The translations under genes and the position numbers were made by a program. Of a stretch of DNA of 64,000 nucleotides, positions 1 through 11,715 are shown piece after piece. The stretch is from Benincasa hispida (taxonomy: Eukaryota > Streptophyta > Magnoliopsida > Cucurbitales > Cucurbitaceae): assembly GCF_009727055.1 (NCBI RefSeq), contig NC_052360.1, forward strand, positions 63,788,525 to 63,852,524, in the 5' to 3' direction. Position 1 is the stretch's first letter. Each line of letters begins with the position of its first letter. The notes beneath the pieces are model-generated. The model saw only the letters and a list, made by a program, of their open reading frames with translations. It had not been told where the DNA came from and ran no database searches.

Positions 1-366
1 AAGAAAAGAAATCAAAGATCCAAAGCACATGAAAGTTTCTTGTCATTCTCTTGAAAAAAAAAATTCAGTTTTGTTTAATTTTTTAGCCTAAGCTTAGTTA
101 CTCTAGTCTTAGTTTGTGAGAGTTGATCATTTTGAATTGGTTTTTATTAAACTTTTAGTGAGATTGCACAAAAGATATAAGCCAACCCTTACATCCTTGA
201 CCTAGTACCAAAAGCCTACCCTTGAGTGATAAACACGAGTGTTCTTGAGTGAAATTGGTGAGAAGTGTGGTGAGGTCCTTTTATTACTAACTTTAAAATG
301 TCATAGGATGAATGAATACCACAAGTACAAGATACTAATATGGTCATTCTTTAAGTCATTCAAGAC

Positions 367-1539
367 ATGATGGAAATGATGAGGGAAGATAGGCAAGAAA
401 GAAGGGTACAACAACAAAGAGTCTTACAAGAAGACGGAGGAGTAATTGACTTAGTTGAACAAGAAAGACAAATTAGAGGAAGAGGAAATATGAGAGGAAG
501 AGGAAGAAATAATATACGCCCTAGACGAGAAGAAAGAATCCATGAAGATAGAGATAGTGGAGTCAAGCTCAAAATTCCACTATTTTGTGAAACGTCGGAT
601 GTGGAGGCATACTTGGAATGGGAAAGGAAGATAGAACATATGTTTGATTGCAACACATTCAGTGAGAATAAGAAGATGAGACTTGTCATTGCCGAGTTCA
701 CTAACCATGTGGGAAATTGGTATCAACATCTCAAATCCGAGAGAATGAGGAAAGAGGAAGATCCCATTGAAATATGGGAAGAACTTAAAGAAGTCATGAG
801 AGAGAGGTATGTTCCAAAACATTATGAAAGAGATTTGAGAACTAAATTGCAAGTTTTGAGGCAGGGAACAAAAAGTGTAGCTGAATATTATCAAGAGATG
901 GAAACTTTGATAGAAAGAGCAAATATTCAAGAAGAAGAAGAAGACACCATGTCTAGATTCCTTGGATGTTTAAATCGATAAATTGCTCATATCGTTGATA
1001 GATATCTACAACTATACTTGGAAGATATGTATCATTATGCAATCAAAATTGAAGAACAATTGAGAGAAGAAAAAGAACATTCCAAGAGGTATAATTCTAA
1101 AGCTAATACATTTTCAAATTCTAATGTTTGGAACAAGGATGGTTTTGTGAATAGGGGTGAAGTAAAAGGGAAGTTTGTGGCTCCTAAAAGAGTGGAAGTC
1201 GGGAGCACCTATACTAAAAAGAATGAAGCTTCAAAGGAGGAAAGAGAGAAGTCTAGTTCCATTCAATGTTGGAAGTGCAAAGGATTTGGGCACATGAGCA
1301 AAGATTGTGTCAATAAAAAAGTCATGGTCATAAGAAATGGAATTATTGATTCAGAAGATGAATGTGATGAACAAGGTGGTAGCCTGAAGGAAGAATCTGA
1401 AGCCTTTGATGATGAGTACATTGAAGAAGGTAACTCCATATTCTTAGTTGCAAGAAGAGTACTTAATGTGCAAATCAAGGAGGAGAAAGTTGAAGATCAA
1501 AGGGAGAACTTATTTCACACAAGTTGCTTGATTGAATGA
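367..1539 (+). pseudogene. gag (capsid-nucleocapsid) of the gypsy element, one internal stop
   Basis: The structural protein that would form the virus-like particle and bind element RNA. One reading frame runs from the ATG at 367 and is interrupted by a TAA at 979-981, where the same frame simply continues; the TGA at 1537-1539 is a second interruption before the protease. The start is Arg/Gln-rich, followed by a retrotransposon gag domain (tryptophans near 616 and 718). A CCHC zinc knuckle, CX2CX4HX4C, lies at 1267-1308 (CWKCKGFGHMSKDC). An acidic, Glu-rich tail follows. The context of the first stop suggests a Gln codon turned into TAA by a C-to-T change. An upstream in-frame start cannot be excluded. 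Confidence 0.8.
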
Positions 1540-1884
1540 ACCCCATGTAGCTTGGTGATTGATAGTGGAAGTTGCACAAATGCAGTAAGTAGTTTTCTTG
1601 TAAAAAGACTCTAGCTCACTACTCATCCACATCCAAAACCATATAAACTTCAATGGTTAACAAACAAAGGAGAATTGAAGGTAAACTCCCAAGTTCTTAT
1701 TTCTTTTACTTTGGAAAGATATAAGGATGAGGTTCTTTGTGATGTAGTACCTATGCATGTGAGTGATATGTTATTGGGCCAACCTTGGCAATATGATAGA
1801 GAAGTCACATATGATGGTTTGTTGAACAAGTACACATTTACCTTGATTGGGAAGAAGTTTACTTTACTTCCATTATCTCCATAA
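1540..1884 (+). pseudogene. aspartic protease region of the gypsy element
   Basis: This continues the gag frame after the TGA at 1537-1539. The catalytic triplet Asp-Ser-Gly is encoded at 1561-1569 in the context VIDSGSCTN, the usual retropepsin signature. Another stop, TAG, lies at 1612-1614. The downstream stretch contains DMLLGQPW, the conserved C-terminal part of gypsy proteases. The protease would cleave the gag-pol polyprotein inside the particle. After 1884 comes a Lys/Glu-rich, low-complexity linker (about 1885-2060) leading into RT. Confidence 0.75.
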
Positions 1885-2067
1885 GAAGTGCAATGCGATC
1901 AAGTGAAATTAGAAAAGAAAAGAAAAGAATTTGAGGATCAAGAGAGGAGAGAAGAAAGTAAGTTAAAGGAGAAGAGCGGAAAAAAAAAAAGAAGAGAAAA
2001 GTGAGGGGCAAAAGGTGAGTGAAAACCAAGAGAGAAAAAAGAGTGATTTTGAGGAGGGGGAAAGAGT

Positions 2068-2368
2068 GTGAGTTTGGTTATGAAAAGGGGGAAGAGAGAA
2101 ATGAATGAAGCACTAAACTTTGTACTTATGTGCAAAAGAATGTGTTTAGTAACTGAACCTAACTCTAATGATGGTTTGCCTAGTGCTTTTAAATCTCTTT
2201 TGCAGGAATTTAATGATATGTTTCCACATGAAGATGCACCTACGGGTCTAACTTCGTTAAGAGGAATTTGACTTCATACCCGGGGCAACGCTTCCAAATA
2301 TGGCGGCATACAGAACCAATCCAATCGAGGCCAAGGAAATTCAAAGGCAAGTGGAAGAACTCATGGAT
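2068..2368 (+). pseudogene. N-terminal part of gypsy reverse transcriptase, before the solo LTR
   Basis: Encodes the connection between protease and RT (LQEFNDMFPHEDAP, then LTSLRGI). A frameshift near 2270 follows, after which frame 2 reads the conserved start of gypsy RT (tail EIQRQVEELMD). Coding stops abruptly at 2368, where the inserted LTR begins, and resumes at 4202 in the correct phase once the insert and its duplicated 5 bp are removed. This fixes the insertion point within one RT codon run. Confidence 0.75.
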
Positions 2369-4201
2369 TGTAACGACTCTAGTTTCCTATAGTATTCTAG
2401 GACGCTACTTCATGCATGCATAGTACAATGTCTTTTAAATCATCAAATTAAAGAGCCAAAAAATTTATTTAATAATGCTCAAACGAGAAAGGATGGGAAA
2501 ACATAAGTAAATAAAAATAAATAACTAAAGCAAGATAAAATAAAATAATTTACCAGTCGGGGTACCCCTAATTTCTACCAAAACAAATGTAAAAAAAAAT
2601 AAAATTAAATAATCAAATAATAAAGTTAATATATTTTTGCATAATATTGAAAGACGCCTAACTTCTAAACCAGAGTTTTAAACATAATACTATATACAGA
2701 AGTTGTCAAACGTTCTAATGGCCAGGTCACGGATATCTCTTGTCATTCGCCAGTCTGTCGTTACTCTTATCTGAAAAATAGGGAGAGAAAAGGGTGAGTA
2801 TAAAAATATACTTAGTAAGTGGTCCACTACTGGGCCCACTCAGTGACCTATTAGTGTATCCATTGGACCAAAAATGCACAACGACATCATAAATATAGGC
2901 ATAGGCATAGGCATAAGGGGCGAACCCGAAGGCACACTTTCATAGGTAGTGACTCAAAGGTCATAACATAATTACAAGTGGTGATCCCAAAAAGGACACC
3001 ATAAGTAACGTAGGGTGTAGCCCGAAGGCTCACACATGCGATGTGCATGGCCCAATGGTATATTAACCGTCACTAAAAGCTCATATGGGCATAAGCTTAC
3101 AAACATCAGTACACATCAAACATAAAAATGCAATCAAGGCCATGACTCAACGTTAAACTTTAACACCGTTCCCCATATTTCCATCAACTGTTTCAGTCCA
3201 CTCATAACTCATACACCAACTCAACATCAGGCCTTAACAAATTATACATAACACATTACACAGCTCATACATCAGTACCCAAAGTCAGACCTTAACACAT
3301 TATTTCCACGCTTCAGCCTGTAGCCTTTAATTCTTACACCCAAATTCATCACAGCAGGCATAATTCAAAACCAAGCAGGCATAATTCAAAACCAACTTAT
3401 CGAACTCAACACAAATCACAGTTTCATATATGAAATAAAATATTTCACAGTAGGCCTAACAACATCCTAGGACCAGCAATAAACCCCTTACCTCAGGATA
3501 ACTCACTGTCCAAAACATGATCTTACTCCGCTTGAGAAGTCCCTTCACTGACACACGTTTTCCTAAAACCAATAACAAATTAGGCCCAAGAACCCCAAAA
3601 AAGCAGTGAGCTGCCAACAAGACAAAGAAAATAACTCACCCCCAACAGAACGCTCGGCCGGACTGTCGCGAATCCACTGCTAACAATGCTGAAGACGAAT
3701 AACGCTGGAAACAAAAGAAAACTCCAATGCAGCTGAAACCCACAGTCGATGGTGCACGGAGGGACGACCAGCGATGGCTGGCGCGGAACAGATTGCGGTA
3801 GGGATGCGCGGCTAAAGTGACCGTGGCTGGACCCCGCGCGGAACGGGAAGACGGCGCGAACAAAGACCCGTGCTACGTGGCAGAGCCTTGTGTGGAATGA
3901 CCTGATGGCCTGCGATGGGTCAGGCGTCGGAAGATAGAAGAGGAGGCGAACAGTGAGGGCTGGCACACGGTGACTGAAGGGAAGATAAAAAAATAAAAGG
4001 AGGGGGGCTGCTAGAGGAAGAAGAAGAAGAATGAGAAAAAGAGGAGAAAAGGAAAAAAAAAAAAAAAACCCTTTCTCTTTTTTTTTTTATCCTTCGGCAC
4101 GCACCCCTAGACCACTTAAAACCCTATACTTCTTCTAAAAATAACCAATATTTCCCCCCTTTTTCATTTTTTTTCAAACTAAATATCTTTAGGACGTTAC
4201 A
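2369..4201. mobile_element. solo LTR (1833 bp) inserted in gypsy RT
   Basis: The block begins TGTAACGACTC and ends GGACGTTACA. These are TG...CA ends with a short inverted terminal match (TGTAACG against CGTTACA). It is flanked by a perfect 5-bp direct repeat TGGAT at 2364-2368 and 4202-4206. The interrupted RT frame is continuous across the junction when the block and one TGGAT are removed. There is no internal gag or pol, so this is one LTR left after LTR-LTR recombination. It holds a short hexamer repeat (ATAGGC type, about 2895-2915). Orientation is probably minus, by resemblance to the LTRs at 20111 and 60834, but that is not certain. Confidence 0.88.
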
Positions 4202-5400
4202 TGGATAAAGGTTATGTTCGAGAAAGCATGAGTCCTTGTTCGGTTCCAGTCATTTTAGTGCCCAAGAAAGATGGAACATGGAGGATGTGTGTTGATTGTC
4301 GAGCCATCAACAAAATAACGGTAAAGTATCGACATCCTATTCCTAGATTGGATGACATGCTAGATGAATTACATGGTGCAAAATTGTTTTAAAAAATTGA
4401 TCTTAAAAGTGGTTACCATCAAATTCGAATGCATGTGGGAGATGAGTGGAAAACGACTTTTAAAACAAAATTTGGTCTTTATGAGTGGCTTGTTATGCCA
4501 TTTGATCTTACCAATGCACCAAGTACTTTTATGAGGCTAATGAATCATGTTTTGAGAGAATACATTGGAAATTTTGTTATGGTATACTTTGATGATATTC
4601 TTGTTTACTCTAAAAATTTGAATGAACGTATGTTTCATGTAAGACAATTTTGCTTAAACTCAGAGAAGAAAAGTTGTATACCAATTTCAAAAAGTGTAGC
4701 TTTTGTCTAGACCAAGTCAATTTCTTAGGATTCGTTGTTGGAAAGGATGGGGTGAAAGTTGATGAAGGAAAGGTCAAGGCTATTCGAGAGTGGCCAACAC
4801 CCACCAATGCAACCGAGGTATGATCTTTTCATGGTTTGGCTAGTTTTTATAGAAGGTTTATTAAGGATTTCAGTAGCATAGCCTCACCATTGAATGTACT
4901 TATTAAAAAGAATGTGAAATTTGAATGGAAAGAAAAGCAAGAAAATGCATTCAATGAATTGAAAGATAAATTGACTAATGCACCTTGTCTTGCTTTACTT
5001 AACTTTGACCAATCTTTTGAAGTTGAATGTGATGCAAGTGGAATAGGGATTAGAGCTATTTTTATGCAAGAAAAGAGGCCAATCTTGTTCTTTAGTGAGA
5101 AGCTAAATGGAGCACAACTTAGTTACCCCACATATGATAAGGAATTACATGCACTTGTAAGGGCTTTGCAAGTTTGGCAACATTACTTGTGGCCAAAATA
5201 GTTTGTCATCCACACGGATCATGAAAGCTTGAAGCACCTCAAAATCCAAATAAAGTTGAACAAGAGGCATGCTAAATGGGTAGAGTTTATTGAGACATTT
5301 CCATATGTCATTCATTACAAGAAATGTAAGGATAATGTGGTGGTTGATGCATTATCAAGAAGGTATGCATTGTTTTCTTCCCTTAGTGCAAAAATTCTTG
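4202..5400 (+). pseudogene. gypsy reverse transcriptase and RNase H, after the solo LTR
   Basis: The RT palm starts with the [18 protein letters not shown] block near 4258. A TAA at 4390-4392 interrupts the frame just before [12 protein letters not shown]. The catalytic YFDD box is at 4585-4596. A frameshift near 4630 follows, then the thumb (NFLGFVVGKDG) and a stop near 4821. RNase H begins around 5000 with the CDASG motif and continues to a Leu-Ser-Arg-Arg end (VVDALSRR) near 5365. RT and RNase H would copy element RNA to DNA. There are at least four disruptions, so it is non-functional. Confidence 0.8.
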
Positions 5401-5464
5401 GTTTTAAACACATGATTGATTTGTACAAAGTAGAGACACCTGAACTTCATGATGTGTATATTCA

Positions 5465-6668
5465 ATGTTTAGAAAGGAAAACGTGCATTATTATATTATG
5501 TTTGATGAAATGCTTTTTAGGAAAGGAAAACTTTATATTCCTAAGTATTCCATTCGAGAGTTGCTTGTGAAGGAAGCTCGTGGAGGAGGATTAATGGGGT
5601 ATTTTGGGGAATTTAAAACATATAACATGTTGGCTGAACATTTTTATTGGTTGAAAATGAGAAATGATGTGAATAAAGTGTGCAAACAATGTTTCAAATG
5701 TAAGGAGGCTAAGTCTAAGACACAACCACATGGTCTTTACACACCTTTAGATGTTTCTAATGAACCTTGGGTTGACATTAGCATGGGTTTTGTTTTAGGA
5801 CTACCAAAGACTAGGAGACATCATGATAGCATTTTTGTGGTAGTTGTTAGGTTTAGTAAAATGGCACATTTCATACCATGTAATAAAACAGATGATGCTA
5901 CTAACATAGCTAATCTTTTCTTTAGGGAAGTGGTTAGATTGCATAGAATTCCTAAGACCATTGTTAGTGATAGAGATGCAAAATTTTTAAGTCATTTTTG
6001 GAAAGTTTTGTAGGGTAAATTGGGAACTAAGCTTTTGTTTTCAACAACTTGTCACCCACAAACCGATGGGTAAGCTGAGGTGGTTAATAGAACATTGGGA
6101 ACTTTGCTTAAGTCATTAATGTCTAAAAATCTCAAGTCTTGGGAGGATACTCTACCTTTTGTAGAGTTTGCTTACAATAGAGCAATATATAACACCATTC
6201 ATTATTCACCTTTTGAGTTTGTGTATGGCTTTAATCCATCAACTCCATTAGATTTGTCACCTTTGCCACCTGATATGTTTACTAGTGATGCAGCTGTTTC
6301 AAGAGCAGAATACATCAAAAATTTGCATAAAGAAGTCAAAGAAATGATTGAAAAGAAGAATCAAAAGCTTGTCAATAGCAAGAACCAAAGGAGAAAGAAA
6401 ATGATTTTTAAACCCGGTGATTGAGTTTGGGTACATCTACAAAAGGAAAGGTTTTCCAGATAAAGGATGTCTAAACTTCAACCAAGAGGAGATGGTCCAT
6501 TTCAAGTGATAGAGCGGATCAATGATAATGCCTACAAATTGGATCTTCGAGGTGAGTACAACGTAGTTCTACTTTCAATGTGGCTGATTTGACTCCTTTT
6601 GATGTAGGGAATGAAGACCTTGATTTGAGGACAAATTCTTTTTCGAAAGGGGGGGGGGGTGATATGAA
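5465..6668 (+). pseudogene. gypsy integrase, several stops, reading into the polypurine tract
   Basis: An HHCC-type zinc domain (HFYWLK ... [11 protein letters not shown]) lies near 5640-5710. The catalytic core follows, with its first Asp in EPWVDISMG, the second in SDRDAKF near 5970 and the Glu in AEVVNRTLG near 6075. Stops interrupt it at 6011-6013 (expected Trp) and near 6072 (expected Gln). The C-terminal GPF domain ([13 protein letters not shown]) lies near 6490. The frame then reaches the G-run at 6649-6659 and a TAA at 6670. A further conserved-looking stretch after the tract is described under findings. Function would be insertion of element cDNA. Confidence 0.78.
6645..6659 (+). other. 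polypurine tract of the gypsy element
   Basis: GAAA followed by eleven G (6649-6659) directly precedes TGATATGAATT, the proposed start of the 3' LTR. A purine run at this spot primes plus-strand DNA synthesis in LTR elements. Confidence 0.75.
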
Positions 6669-7452
6669 TTAACATTGAACCATTGCATGTACCTAAAAGA
6701 CCAATTACAAGAAGCAAGGCAAAGAAAATTCAAGAGGCATTCACACTACATCTTCAAAAACTAACAAATTCACAAGAACCAACAAATAATTTTGAGACCA
6801 AAGATTTATATAATGTTAGTTAAATGAGTCAAGAAGAGAATGGCATGAAGATGGCATGGGAAAATTCCTATAATTTGGAAGATGACATGGTGGTAAAAAA
6901 AAAAAGTGTGCAGATTTTTTGTGAAGAAAATGCTATCAAGTGTGCACTGCATGGGGAAATGTGATGTCAAACCTTGTCAAACATACATATCTACTTTGCC
7001 ACCTTCTAGAGAAGATATTTAAGACAATTTGAAGACTTTCTACATTCCTAGTTTTGCATTTGGACTTATAATTTAGTATACAATTAAGTTTCAAGTTTCT
7101 ATATGTTATTTTCTACAATTTGCAATTAATTGTATTTGAATGACTTTTGAGTTTCTTGCATCTACGACCATTTGACCTATAAAATAGCTTGTAATGTTCT
7201 TCAAAACTCAGATTATTGATAGTAAAAATATTGTGCTTATTCAACCCTTTGGTATTGTCTTTTTCTTTCAAATCTTGCTTTTAGATTTGATATTTAAATC
7301 AATTCATTGGATTAGTCTTGATCAAGCTAATTTTGGAGTGAGTTGTCTTAGGATCTAAGAGTGACCATCATAGATTATAAGTTCGATCTATGTAGCTTTC
7401 TTTATGAGGGTTTGCAAGGATCCTTGAAGGACCTTTAGCTTTGCATCCAACA
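6660..7452 (+). repeat. 3' LTR of the gypsy element
   Basis: Starts TGATATGAATT right after the polypurine tract and is taken to end at ...CATCCAACA (7452). The window holds only one copy, so the right edge is inferred. It contains a TATA-like TATAAAAT at 7178-7185 in the context CCTATAAAATAGC, suitable as the LTR promoter. The first 170 bases appear to encode the end of integrase (PITRSKAKKIQ). Confidence 0.6.
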
Positions 7453-7682
7453 AGCATCGTGGGCGCTTATCATTAAGCATTGGAAACTTGACTCTCAAGT
7501 GTTTGTAAGTTAACCTAGCAAGAAGAAAGTTTGGCTAAGTGTGGGAAGCAATTTTGGCTAAGTATGGGTCGTGAAAAGGGTGGCCAAGCATCGACTAAAC
7601 ACTAAGTAAGCATCGAGTAAGCATTAGGTAAGCATCGAGTATACGTGATCGAGTAAAGGCCATCATGCATCGAGGAAAGGCC

Positions 7683-9522
7683 CATTGGGGTTAATGCCCT
7701 AAATCTCGTAGGGTCCTATAGTTTGTAAACATTGTTGATCAAACTAATTATGTATTTAATAAAATATTTGATAATTCATTCATTGTCTATAAAATATATG
7801 ATATTTTAGTTGCATTAATCACAAACCAATAAACTAACATCCAAGATTATCTTTTTAACTTAAACATGTATGTAAAGACATACGGGTGGATCATGATTAA
7901 GTGATAACCTAAATGGTCTATAGTAGATGGATAAAACTAGGTACCTTATCCTTGTGACACTACGAGTATGACCCGCTATGTAGGTGTTACAATAGTTGTA
8001 AAATGCTATAAATGCTCTGATCTTGATCATTCATGTATAGACATATGAGCGAGGATATTCTATACAAAGAATTTTGTATAAGATCGGACCATGAAATGTT
8101 TAGTCTCATTATATAACATCGTTTACAGTAGAGACTTACATTTCACCAGGATGACCATAGGTAACAAGACCTGAATCCTGAGTGAGTTGTGAACTTTTGC
8201 CTATGAAGGTGGTCCTTTGATTTTATGAGTGAGAGTCACTAGATCGCCGACTCAACAAGCCTATCATTTTAGGAATTCGTCTAATTGAGGAGTTGGGAAC
8301 ACGGCTACACAAGATTGAATTCACTTCTTCCCCGAGGCAGGGGTAAGTAGATAAATTGCTCCCTTAAGGGCTGATTTTGGTCTTTGAACAATGTGGCGTC
8401 ACACCCTTTTCTGGCCCGAGGGTGTTTAGTCATAGTTGGATTATGATCTATTGTTCATTAGAGGGATCATGGTACTTAAGGAGTTAGATGTATTAGAACA
8501 GAAGCAAACGATAATTTGGCCTAACGTACTTACGAGCAATTTTTGAAGGGTCATCGTACTGTTGATTGTTATATCCAATGGACATAGAAATATATCTGTA
8601 GTGCGAAGAGTGCAGCTGTTGGTCTTTAATGGAGTGCCCGACAGTTAACAGATGGTGAATAATGTAATTAAAGAGTTTAATTAATTATGTTGGAGTTTCA
8701 AGCTACAGGTCCATGAGGTCCTCTTGGTAGCTCAATAGGATTTAGTTGAGAATCAGTTTTTAGATTAATTTGAATTGTTCAAATTATAAGGGATTTAATT
8801 ATGATTTATATTAAATGTCATATAATAGAGAAAAGAAACCATAGTTTATATTGTATGTGATACAATAATAAAATTATATGTTTATGTTATATTTGAATAT
8901 AATATATAATTTAATATATATATATATAGTATGATAAGTTAGTTATCATATTTATATTTTTATTATTATTATTATTTTAATAATAAGGAAGGGAGTCCAT
9001 TCTTTTCTCTCCACCCACGTAAGTGGGTGGTGGTTATTTATGGCAAGGATAATAAAAGAAAAATATATATTTTTCTTCTTCTTCTTCTAAGGTTGGTTAG
9101 ACGGCTGAGAAAGAAAAATACAAAAGTGTATTGTGTGTTTTGTCTTGGGTTTGTGAAAATTCTCAATCTTCCTCCTTTACATTAAGTTTTCCCTCTTAAC
9201 CAAAATAGTTAAAAACCCACCACTCCTGGGTTTTCACCCTAAGAATACCAAGGTAACTTTCGTGATAGTGTCCAATTTTGTTCGAGGTTAATCTTGAAGA
9301 AGGTCTTCAAGGAGTTCGTGGTTTGTTCGAAGGAAAATGTGAAGAAACGTTCTTCAAAGGTGAAGTTTATTGAGAAACCTTTTAATTCTTTCTAAAGCAT
9401 GTTGTAATTTAGAAACAAATGTAAATCTTGTTTAATTGTTTACTGTAAACTTTGTATTCAATGAAAATAGAATTTGGTCAATCCACTTCCGCTCAAGATT
9501 CTCTCCCGTTAAATTTTCTACG
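7683..9522 (+). mobile_element. solo copia LTR (about 1.84 kb) inside the gypsy LTR
   Basis: Begins TTGGGGTTAATGCCC after two degenerate bases and shares long stretches with the reverse complement of the LTR at 46863-48813 (the gtagggtcct...tttgtaaaca start, the ttaagtgataacctaaatgg section, and the ccttaagggctgatttt section). Near-matching 5-bp flanks are AGGCC (7678-7682) and TGGCC (9523-9527). The surrounding gypsy LTR is continuous across it. No pol is attached, hence a solo LTR. AT-rich runs lie at 8870-8990. Confidence 0.7.
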
Positions 9523-10526
9523 TGGCCATCGTGCATCAAGGAAAGGCTATGCATGATCGAGGAAAGACCATCATGCATTGAGTAAAGGCCATCGTGCATC
9601 GAGTAAGGGTCATATGTGAGCAAGAAAGAGCTCGGTTGCACGCAAGGCGATGAATGCAAGGTGCTGGGCGTGCAATGAGGCATGTGATGTACGTTGGTAA
9701 GATCGTCCGATGGTCATGTGATGCCAAGGCCTGTAAGACCATGCGATGAGGATGCTATGCATACACCTATAAAGTTTGCGCCAACCATTAGGCTAAGCGT
9801 GGGAAGAAGCATGTGGCCAAAACCATTTGAGGTTAAGTGTAGTGCTTGGCAAGGCCCATGTTGAACGCATGGTGTGAGGGAAATGACTAGGTAGAGCATG
9901 AGAGACATGTTGGACGCATGGAGTAGTTGCCAAGACCGTTCGAGGTTAAGTATGGTGGTCAAGCCTAGCTATACGTTGAAGAGCCTTAGTCATGCATTGG
10001 GTAGCTTTGATATGCATTGAGTAACCTTGATATGCGTTGATGTTAAGGGTAAAGCCATGTGCCAAAGTTATTTGTGGTTAGTTGGTTGCATTAGGAGGCC
10101 ATGCGACTAGGCTATGCATTCACTAGTCCATTTGAGATTAAAATGGGCTTCACAGGCGCATAGGACAAGGTTAGTTAGGCGTGGAGATTAGATTAGCGCA
10201 ATGAGGGTGATACGATGGCCAAGACATACGATCAAGTAAGCATGCAACCATGTAGTTGGAAGGATACGATGACAAGGGGAACTTGGAGAGCAAGGCTGAG
10301 TTGCTAACTCATCCGGACATGTGGCTTGCTAAGGGATGTCTTGTCTTCATGCAAGGTGAGGTGGACGCATGTGAGGATATGCAAGGTGAAGCATATGCAT
10401 TGGCTAAGGGAGAAGAGGAAATTTCAGGGCCAATATGGTAAGGGGTTGGCATTCGCAACACGAAAAGAGGGCACATTGACATGCAACCAAGCTGGAGGTG
10501 TTAAGTTGGGAAGATTTTTGGGCGCC

Positions 10527-10534
10527 TATAAATA
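10527..10534 (+). promoter_or_regulatory. TATA box of the gypsy-type LTR
   Basis: TATAAATA in the context GCGCCTATAAATAGGCC. The same CTATAAATAG core is found on the minus strand in the related LTRs at 22490-22497 and 62541-62548, which supports a conserved LTR promoter. Confidence 0.6.
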
Positions 10535-11539
10535 GGCCATATTGAGGCAATCAGCTCTCACAATCAACTCGTGCCATTTGAGTGAAATTAGTGTGAAAGT
10601 ACTCATAAAAGAGTGTAGTGAGAGTCCTCGGGCTGTCGTTGTAATAGAGTTATGAAGAATGAGGAATTTGCGTTGAAAGTCAGGTGGCACAATTGATTGC
10701 ATATGCCTATCACCGATAACTGTCGCGCGTCCTCGCCAACACAAACAATCGTGCGTGCCCTTGCAAGACGCGCATCCGGAAGGACGCACGACAGTGCACA
10801 CTAACGTATCCTAGCGCACGTCTGCGTGCATCTCACTGCCCAGCCTCGCACGCGATTACCAAGCGTACACCCGGACGCCCAACGTTGCCCTGTGCGAGGT
10901 ATTTCGCCCATATGCATGCGTCCTTGCCCATCTGCGTGCATAAACACGCCCATCCTATAGCAGAATGTCCATTAGCTTGCCAAAATAACCTCAAAAGGGG
11001 TTGTTTCAAAGAGTTAAACGTATTTTAGTTATTTTAAGGGGGGTAAGCTGGTTATTCCAAATTTTAAGGTTATTTAGAGAATAACTTAGAGTTATTGGAA
11101 GAGTTATAGATTAATTTGGGTTACTTTGGAAAGAGGAGAATTTCAGGAAAACAGGGCCAGGAGCTGATTGAGGAAATTCCTGAGAAAGTAACTAAGGGAA
11201 AACTGTGAGTGAGTTTAAATGCTTTAAATGTTTTACGAAAGATTTAGTAATCTATGTTTACTAAAAGCTATTTATGATAACTAGTTTCCAATAGTTTTCT
11301 GAAATAACGCATCTCTTGAATGTAATGTTATGCGTTGATCTAGAATTCTACTAAGTATGTTTAAGTTATGAACTTCAATAATCCTAAGTATGCGTTAGGA
11401 TTGACTGCCTCAAGGAACTAAATCTTAGTAAAGGTGATAATATTACTTAGAATGTATGAGTAGCTCAGTGCTAAAGGACTAAGATGTGAAGGTACTGAAG
11501 TTAAGTTATAGGTATGAATTAGGATGACAGGATCCAGAC

Positions 11540-11715
11540 TATGTGCACGTAGGACAGGTAATACTAGGAGAGAGGTGATGGACAAAGGCGACACACCTTA
11601 TCCTAGGAAACCATGAGAGAGACTAGGAAAGGTGATGGATAAAAGTGATACACCTTAACCTAGGTTAGTATGGGGTAAGGTGATTGAAAAAGGCGACACA
11701 CCTTAACCTAGAATA
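11540..11715 (+). repeat. LTR minisatellite, about 3 units of roughly 50 bp
   Basis: Imperfect units built on GGTGATGGACAAAGGCGACA followed by CACCTTA(A/T)CCTAGG recur at about 11574, 11632 and 11677. They lie in the part of the LTR downstream of the TATA box. Confidence 0.6.

Larger units (their letters stand above)
1..7452 (+). mobile_element. Ty3/gypsy chromovirus-like retrotransposon, decayed, 5' LTR off window
   Basis: Seen in order on the plus strand: a leader (1-366), gag with a zinc knuckle, an aspartic protease DSG motif, RT with a YFDD box, RNase H, integrase, an 11-G polypurine tract and a 3' LTR. This order is that of Ty3/gypsy elements. Integrase lying after RNase H excludes copia. 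The RT and RNase H wording suggests a chromovirus (Galadriel or CRM side), but I see no classical chromodomain. Gag, protease and the RT start share one frame, broken by single stops; later parts also have frameshifts. A solo LTR at 2369-4201 splits RT. The element is immobile by itself. The 5' LTR must lie left of the window or be lost. The 3' LTR end at 7452 is inferred. Confidence 0.85.

Noticed and set aside
3580..3966. 128-aa minus-strand ORF
   Set aside because: Inside the solo LTR, low-complexity Phe/Ser/Arg content, no domain, and it overlaps another frame just as open.
6649..6659. Sequencing artefact at the 11-G run
   Set aside because: Position directly before a TG-starting LTR explains it as a polypurine tract, although its exact length may be misread.
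9432..9962. Three overlapping minus-strand ORFs of 68-83 aa
   Set aside because: They come from the repeated 'catcgagtaaaggcc' text of the gypsy-type LTR and show no domain.
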